This document shows, piece after piece, positions 60,924 through 64,000 of a stretch of 64,000 bases of DNA. This DNA is from Treponema sp. J25 (GTDB lineage Bacteria; Spirochaetota; Spirochaetia; Treponematales; Breznakiellaceae), in contig NZ_PTQW01000003.1 in NCBI RefSeq assembly GCF_004343725.1, forward strand, positions 62,001 to 126,000, in the 5' to 3' direction. The notes beneath the pieces are model-generated. The model searched no databases. It saw only the letters and a list, made by a program, of their open reading frames with translations, and was not told where the DNA came from. The position numbers were made by a program, and so were the translations under genes. The first letter of the stretch is position 1; the number at the start of each line of letters is the position of its first letter.

Positions 60924-61568
60924 ATGTGCTACCCTTCTGTCATGGCGGTTTTTACATTATTGTGGGTGCCTTTCTTTTTCTTTTTCTATCACTCCCTTTT
61001 TGAGGTTTCCCCCGGCGCTCAGAAGAGGGGGGTGATCCTTGCTCTTTTGGGAGGCTCCCTTGGGGCGATTCTAAAGGTGCTTCTCGATTCTTTCGCTGAT
61101 CCCAGTGGTGGTCCGCTCGGAGTATATTTTCATGGATTTTTTGATGTCATCGTGTTTCCCCTGTTTATTCCAGGGGTTGTGTTTCTTGTGTGTAAGAGGC
61201 TTTCTTCGGATGTGTGGATTTCCCCGGCTTCGTTCTCCCTTCTCTGGATGATTCCTGTTTCGTTGCAACGGGCTTTTCTCTGGAGCGGAAACGGAGATCC
61301 CGTATATTTAGTTGGGGTTCCCTTATTGTGGACCCTTTTGATTATGGGATTCTGGTTTCTTTTTAATGTGATTAAAGAAGAAATAGGGGTTCCCTATTAC
61401 CTTGCCTGGGTAGGCGCGGTAATACTTCCTTTTGGCGCTTCTTTTGTTTTCTGGGCGTGGTATCAAAATCAATTCTGGCTAGGGACAGTTCTCTTTGTGG
61501 TTCTCGCAGTTCCCGCGGTGCTCCATCTGGTTCAACTCTGGAAACATCCTATTCCGGAACAAGCGTAG
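60924..61568 (+). CDS. Polytopic membrane protein, unknown
   Basis: A 214-residue, very hydrophobic protein with about seven membrane helices (FTLLWVPFFFFFYHSLF, LALLGGSLGAILKVLL, VIVFPLFIPGVVFLVCK, LWTLLIMGFWFLFNVI, FVFWAWYQNQFWLGTVLF and others). I see no family signature. The start is uncertain: two in-frame ATGs (60924 and 60942) lack ribosome sites. It is divergent from infC and convergent with the aldolase gene. Confidence 0.6.
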   Translation: MCYPSVMAVFTLLWVPFFFFFYHSLFEVSPGAQKRGVILALLGGSLGAILKVLLDSFADPSGGPLGVYFHGFFDVIVFPLFIPGVVFLVCKRLSSDVWISPASFSLLWMIPVSLQRAFLWSGNGDPVYLVGVPLLWTLLIMGFWFLFNVIKEEIGVPYYLAWVGAVILPFGASFVFWAWYQNQFWLGTVLFVVLAVPAVLHLVQLWKHPIPEQA

Positions 61569-61621
61569 GGACTTCTTGTTTATAGCACCCATCGAGTCAG
61601 GGAAGTCTCAGGGCTTCGATT

Positions 61622-61654
61622 TGTTCACACCCGGCTGTGTGAACCGGGCGTGAA
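61622..61654. repeat. Mutually exclusive hairpins after the aldolase gene
   Basis: GTTCACAC...GTGTGAAC (8-bp stem, 6-base loop) overlaps a second possible pairing between CCCGG and CCGGG flanked by TTCAC/GTGAA. Only one can form at a time. It lies between the two convergent gene ends, without a clear T run. Confidence 0.4.
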
Positions 61655-61668
61655 CCATTATGTAAGGA

Positions 61669-62667
61669 TTATGCTTTTCCTGCAGAACCGAGGACGTTAA
61701 TATTCTTGTGCATATAGAGCTTTTTGAGTTCGTCCCGGGCGGGGCCCAGGTATTTGCGGGGATCGAATTCGTCGGGTTTTTCTGCGAAAACCTTTCGGAT
61801 AATGGCGGTCATGGCGAGGCGTCCATCGGAATCGATATTGATCTTGCATACCGCGCTCTTTGCAGCCCGCCGCAGCTGATCTTCCGGGATACCCACCGAA
61901 TCTTTCATTACCCCACCATATTGTTCAATCATCCGGACATACTCGATTGGTACGGAAGAAGACCCGTGGAGGACGATGGGGAAGCCGGGAATTCGCTTTT
62001 CGATTTCCTCTAGAATGTCAAAGCGCAGGGGTGGCGGAATAAGAATCCCATTTGCGTCCCGGGTGCACTGTTCGGGCTTAAATTTGGTGCGCCCATGGCT
62101 GGTCCCGATAGAAATGGCAAGGGAATCGACGCCCGTCTTTTTTACAAAGTCCTCTACTTCTTCGGGTCGAGTATAGTGGCTGTGTTCTGAGGAGACATCA
62201 TCCTCCACGCCTGCCAGAACCCCTAGTTCCCCCTCTACCGATACATAATCTTTTCGAGAATGGGCAAATTCGCAGACCTTTTTAGTAAGGGCTACGTTTT
62301 CGTCGTAGGGTAAATGGGAACCATCAATCATCACTGAAGAGAAGCCCGACTCGATACAATCTTTGCAAAGTTCAAAGCTGTCCCCGTGGTCAAGATGTAA
62401 TACGATAGGAATATCATACCCTAACTCATGGGCGTACTCGACAGCCCCCCGGGCCATGTGGCGGAGCAGGGTCTGGTTTGCATATTTCCGGGCTCCTGCC
62501 GAGACTTGGAGGATGACCGGTGACCGGGTCTCAACGCAGGCCTGAATAATAGCCTGGAGCTGTTCCATATTATTAAAATTGTAGGCGGGAATTGCGTATC
62601 CACCGGCCATGGCTTTCTTGAACAGTTCAACGGTGTTCACGAGCCCTAACTCTTTATAGCTGATCAT
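61669..62667 (-). CDS. fba: Fructose-bisphosphate aldolase, class II
   Basis: Zinc aldolase splitting fructose 1,6-bisphosphate in glycolysis, 332 residues from the ATG with an AAGGAG site. Metal and substrate residues are in IVLHLDHGDSFELCKDCIES, VSVEGELGVLAGVEDD, SLAISIGTSHGRTKF, IVLHGSSSVPIEYV and VCKINIDSDGRLAMTAIIRK. The length and the extra C-terminal segment DPRKYLGPARDELKKLY match the spirochaete/Clostridium-like class II enzymes. It has its own promoter. Confidence 0.96.
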   Translation of the reverse strand: MISYKELGLVNTVELFKKAMAGGYAIPAYNFNNMEQLQAIIQACVETRSPVILQVSAGARKYANQTLLRHMARGAVEYAHELGYDIPIVLHLDHGDSFELCKDCIESGFSSVMIDGSHLPYDENVALTKKVCEFAHSRKDYVSVEGELGVLAGVEDDVSSEHSHYTRPEEVEDFVKKTGVDSLAISIGTSHGRTKFKPEQCTRDANGILIPPPLRFDILEEIEKRIPGFPIVLHGSSSVPIEYVRMIEQYGGVMKDSVGIPEDQLRRAAKSAVCKINIDSDGRLAMTAIIRKVFAEKPDEFDPRKYLGPARDELKKLYMHKNINVLGSAGKA

Positions 62668-62696
62668 AGGCACTCCTTACAAGAAAAATTTACCTG

Positions 62697-62725
62697 ATTG
62701 TATGATTATCCCTTCCCTTGGTCAA
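62697..62725 (-). promoter_or_regulatory. Sigma-70 promoter of the aldolase gene
   Basis: On the minus strand TTGACC (62725-62720), exact 17-base spacer, TACAAT (62702-62697). It lies 30 bases before the fba start. Confidence 0.75.
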
Positions 62726-62798
62726 GGTAAAGATGACAATAGTGGTCAGTCCTCCGGGGTTATTGACCTCTTCATGGAGGACTAACTATGGTTCATGT

Positions 62799-63686
62799 AT
62801 GAAATTGAAGGGATTGGCTACCTCAAACATCAGAAACTGGCTTCCGTTCGGTTTTCTCTTAGTAGGATGGGGAGGGGCTCTTTTTTTGTTTATTAGTGCT
62901 TCGCCGGTGATTGTGGTCACCGATCAATATGAAGTTACTCTGTATGGCAAAGAACGAATCCAGGCGACCTGTGTGCAGAGTTCCCTGGGAATATGGAAGC
63001 CCCTGCGCCTGGTGTATGGAGAACGAGGGGAAGACCCTGAGCGGCTGGTTTTAAAAATAGGATTAGCCGCTCGCCGGCCCGCTTTAGTTCTATTCCCTTC
63101 CTGGTTTTACGAAGGGGCCCTGCACTATACGAAGGTGTATCCTCAGGTGCCGGTGGGGATATGGTTTTCGGAGAAAGAACTGGAAAATGAAACAGCCTTC
63201 CTTTCATTTCCGGGTTATGTAGGAAGAATTGATTATAGAAAAGATATGGAACATCTGGTGTCTTTGTTTTTGGAGAAAAGCCCGTTAGAGGTGCCTCGCC
63301 TAAAGATTGATGAAGAAAGTTGGGCAGGGACTACCGCATCGCAGGTGCAAGCAGCTTTGGGAAAGGCTATTCAAAATCGCTTTCAAACGAAGAAAATCCC
63401 ATTTGGTGGAACATCCCCTGAATCGTATCCGCCAGATACTGAAACTAATGCCGGTTCTCTATGGATTATGGGTCCTAGTTCGGTAAAGACCCTCGCTGAG
63501 AAGGGCTCCTACGTGTTGTATAGCTGGCAGGATCCCCGTTATGTACCCCCTTCGGTGGTAGTTTTGCTTGACGATTCTCGCTGGCCCCATCTTGTCTCCT
63601 TTGCGCGGGATATCTGGAAAAGGGAAAGGCAAAAAGGGGAGCGCCAGATCTGGTATACTTCGGTTCAAAGGTTTTTAAAAAAATGA
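62799..63686 (+). CDS. Membrane-anchored exported protein, unknown
   Basis: A 295-residue protein with an N-terminal signal anchor (NWLPFGFLLVGWGGALFLFI) and a mainly alpha/beta periplasmic part (RLVYGERGEDPERLVLKIGL, ALVLFPSWFYEGALHYTKVY, LWIMGPSSVKTLAEKGSYVL and SVVVLLDDSRWPHLVSFARD), which looks like a degenerate periplasmic-binding-type fold. The best Shine-Dalgarno (GGAGG, 62776-62780) belongs to a four-codon frame (62788-62802) whose stop overlaps this ATG, so translation may be coupled. It lies just before flaA; a role in flagella is not shown. Confidence 0.6.
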   Translation: MKLKGLATSNIRNWLPFGFLLVGWGGALFLFISASPVIVVTDQYEVTLYGKERIQATCVQSSLGIWKPLRLVYGERGEDPERLVLKIGLAARRPALVLFPSWFYEGALHYTKVYPQVPVGIWFSEKELENETAFLSFPGYVGRIDYRKDMEHLVSLFLEKSPLEVPRLKIDEESWAGTTASQVQAALGKAIQNRFQTKKIPFGGTSPESYPPDTETNAGSLWIMGPSSVKTLAEKGSYVLYSWQDPRYVPPSVVVLLDDSRWPHLVSFARDIWKRERQKGERQIWYTSVQRFLKK

Positions 63687-63706
63687 AAAAAAAAGTAATT
63701 GCTCAT

Positions 63707-63735
63707 TTGACAAAGGTATAACAAGGTCATATAAT
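63707..63735 (+). promoter_or_regulatory. Consensus sigma-70 promoter of flaA
   Basis: Perfect TTGACA (63707-63712), 17-base spacer, perfect TATAAT (63730-63735). The flaA ATG is 47 bases downstream with an AAGGAG site. Sigma-70 control of flaA, against sigma-28 for flaB, is known in spirochaetes. Confidence 0.9.
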
Positions 63736-63781
63736 CAAACTGTCTACGGTTTCAGCAAAGAATTGGCAAAAGGAGTATAGA

Positions 63782-64000
63782 ATGAAACAAGGCGGTTTCA
63801 AAGCTCTTTGCCTGGTGTTGGTAGTAAGTGTTTTACTGCCGGCCATTATAGGGGCGGATGAGAAGGCTGTTAACCTGGAATCCAGGGTAATAGAAAATTT
63901 TGATGGATCCTCCGGGTATGAATGGCGGGCAATGGCAAGCAAATTTGCCACCAAAACCGATAAGGAGACGTTCCCCAAGATTGCACTGATAAAAGCCTGG
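63782..64000 (+). CDS. flaA: Flagellar filament sheath protein FlaA, C-terminus cut by window edge
   Basis: FlaA forms the outer sheath of the periplasmic flagellar filament and is exported by the Sec route, unlike FlaB. The 73 residues present start with a signal peptide (FKALCLVLVVSVLLPAIIG, cut before ADEKA) and continue NLESRVIENFDGSSGYEWRA, the characteristic FlaA opening. The rest of the gene lies beyond the window. Confidence 0.9.
   Translation, partial: MKQGGFKALCLVLVVSVLLPAIIGADEKAVNLESRVIENFDGSSGYEWRAMASKFATKTDKETFPKIALIKAW

Overview
The window is a chromosomal segment of a treponeme-type spirochaete. The lineage call rests on marker genes: two core flagellins (FlaB) beside FliD and FlaG, the sheath flagellin FlaA at the right edge, cytoplasmic filament protein A (CfpA) which is typical of treponemes, a pallilysin-like protein, a Treponema-type pyruvate phosphate dikinase and a sodium-pumping oxaloacetate decarboxylase. 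Coding density is high, base composition looks near 50% G+C, and I see no prophage, insertion sequence, CRISPR array, tRNA or rRNA. A free-living or gut-associated, fermentative treponeme (a relative of the T. caldarium/primitia/azotonutricium group) fits, but the species is inference.

Layout. 0-4.2 kb: flagellar filament genes on the minus strand (flaB, flaB, flaG, fliD), driven by a sigma-28 promoter. 4.2-8.7 kb: a RarA ATPase fused to an extra C-terminal domain, a lipoprotein and a small outer-membrane-type protein. 9.1-14.1 kb: a plus-strand run folD, folE2, small membrane protein, miaB, LapA-like protein, SPOR-domain protein. 14.1-23.4 kb: a treponemal block with a pallilysin-like protein, a DHH phosphoesterase and a von Willebrand A protein on the minus strand, diverging from cfpA, a protein with a lysine/alanine-rich linker, and ppdK. 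23.5-28.3 kb: HAD phosphatase, beta-barrel-like protein, PEGA-repeat protein and SpoIIE-type phosphatase. 28.3-34.2 kb: purB, guaB, purA and guaA, the four genes that partition IMP and finish AMP and GMP. 34.5-37.9 kb: an XRE-cupin regulator, an aconitase-family dehydratase pair of uncertain substrate and a DUF554 membrane protein. 38-43 kb: a sugar-ABC ATPase, a sigma-70-family factor, a DnaQ-like exonuclease and a phosphohexomutase. 43.1-46.6 kb: oadGAB. 46.7-48.8 kb: lipA and a two-piece lipoate ligase. 50.3-54.4 kb: pstSCAB. 54.7-57.6 kb: FMN-binding protein, small winged-helix membrane protein, GAF/HD-GYP phosphodiesterase. 57.1-60.8 kb: a long minus-strand operon infC-rpmI-rplT-coiled coil-zapA-manA-yaiI. 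60.9-64 kb: a membrane protein, class II aldolase, an exported protein and the start of flaA.

Regulation is unusually readable. Several promoters match the sigma-70 consensus well (flaA has perfect TTGACA-17-TATAAT), while flaB has a sigma-28 promoter. Some genes (lipA, the sigma factor, the HAD phosphatase) have a -10 box so close to the start codon, with no Shine-Dalgarno, that they may be leaderless. The observations I rate highest are AT-hook-like motifs at the end of CfpA next to a histone-H1-like linker protein, a candidate small RNA with two anti-Shine-Dalgarno segments between pstS and its divergent neighbour, and the retention of the cfpA/vWA/pallilysin block with a DHH enzyme inserted. 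No wholly new multi-gene defence or mobile system is visible.
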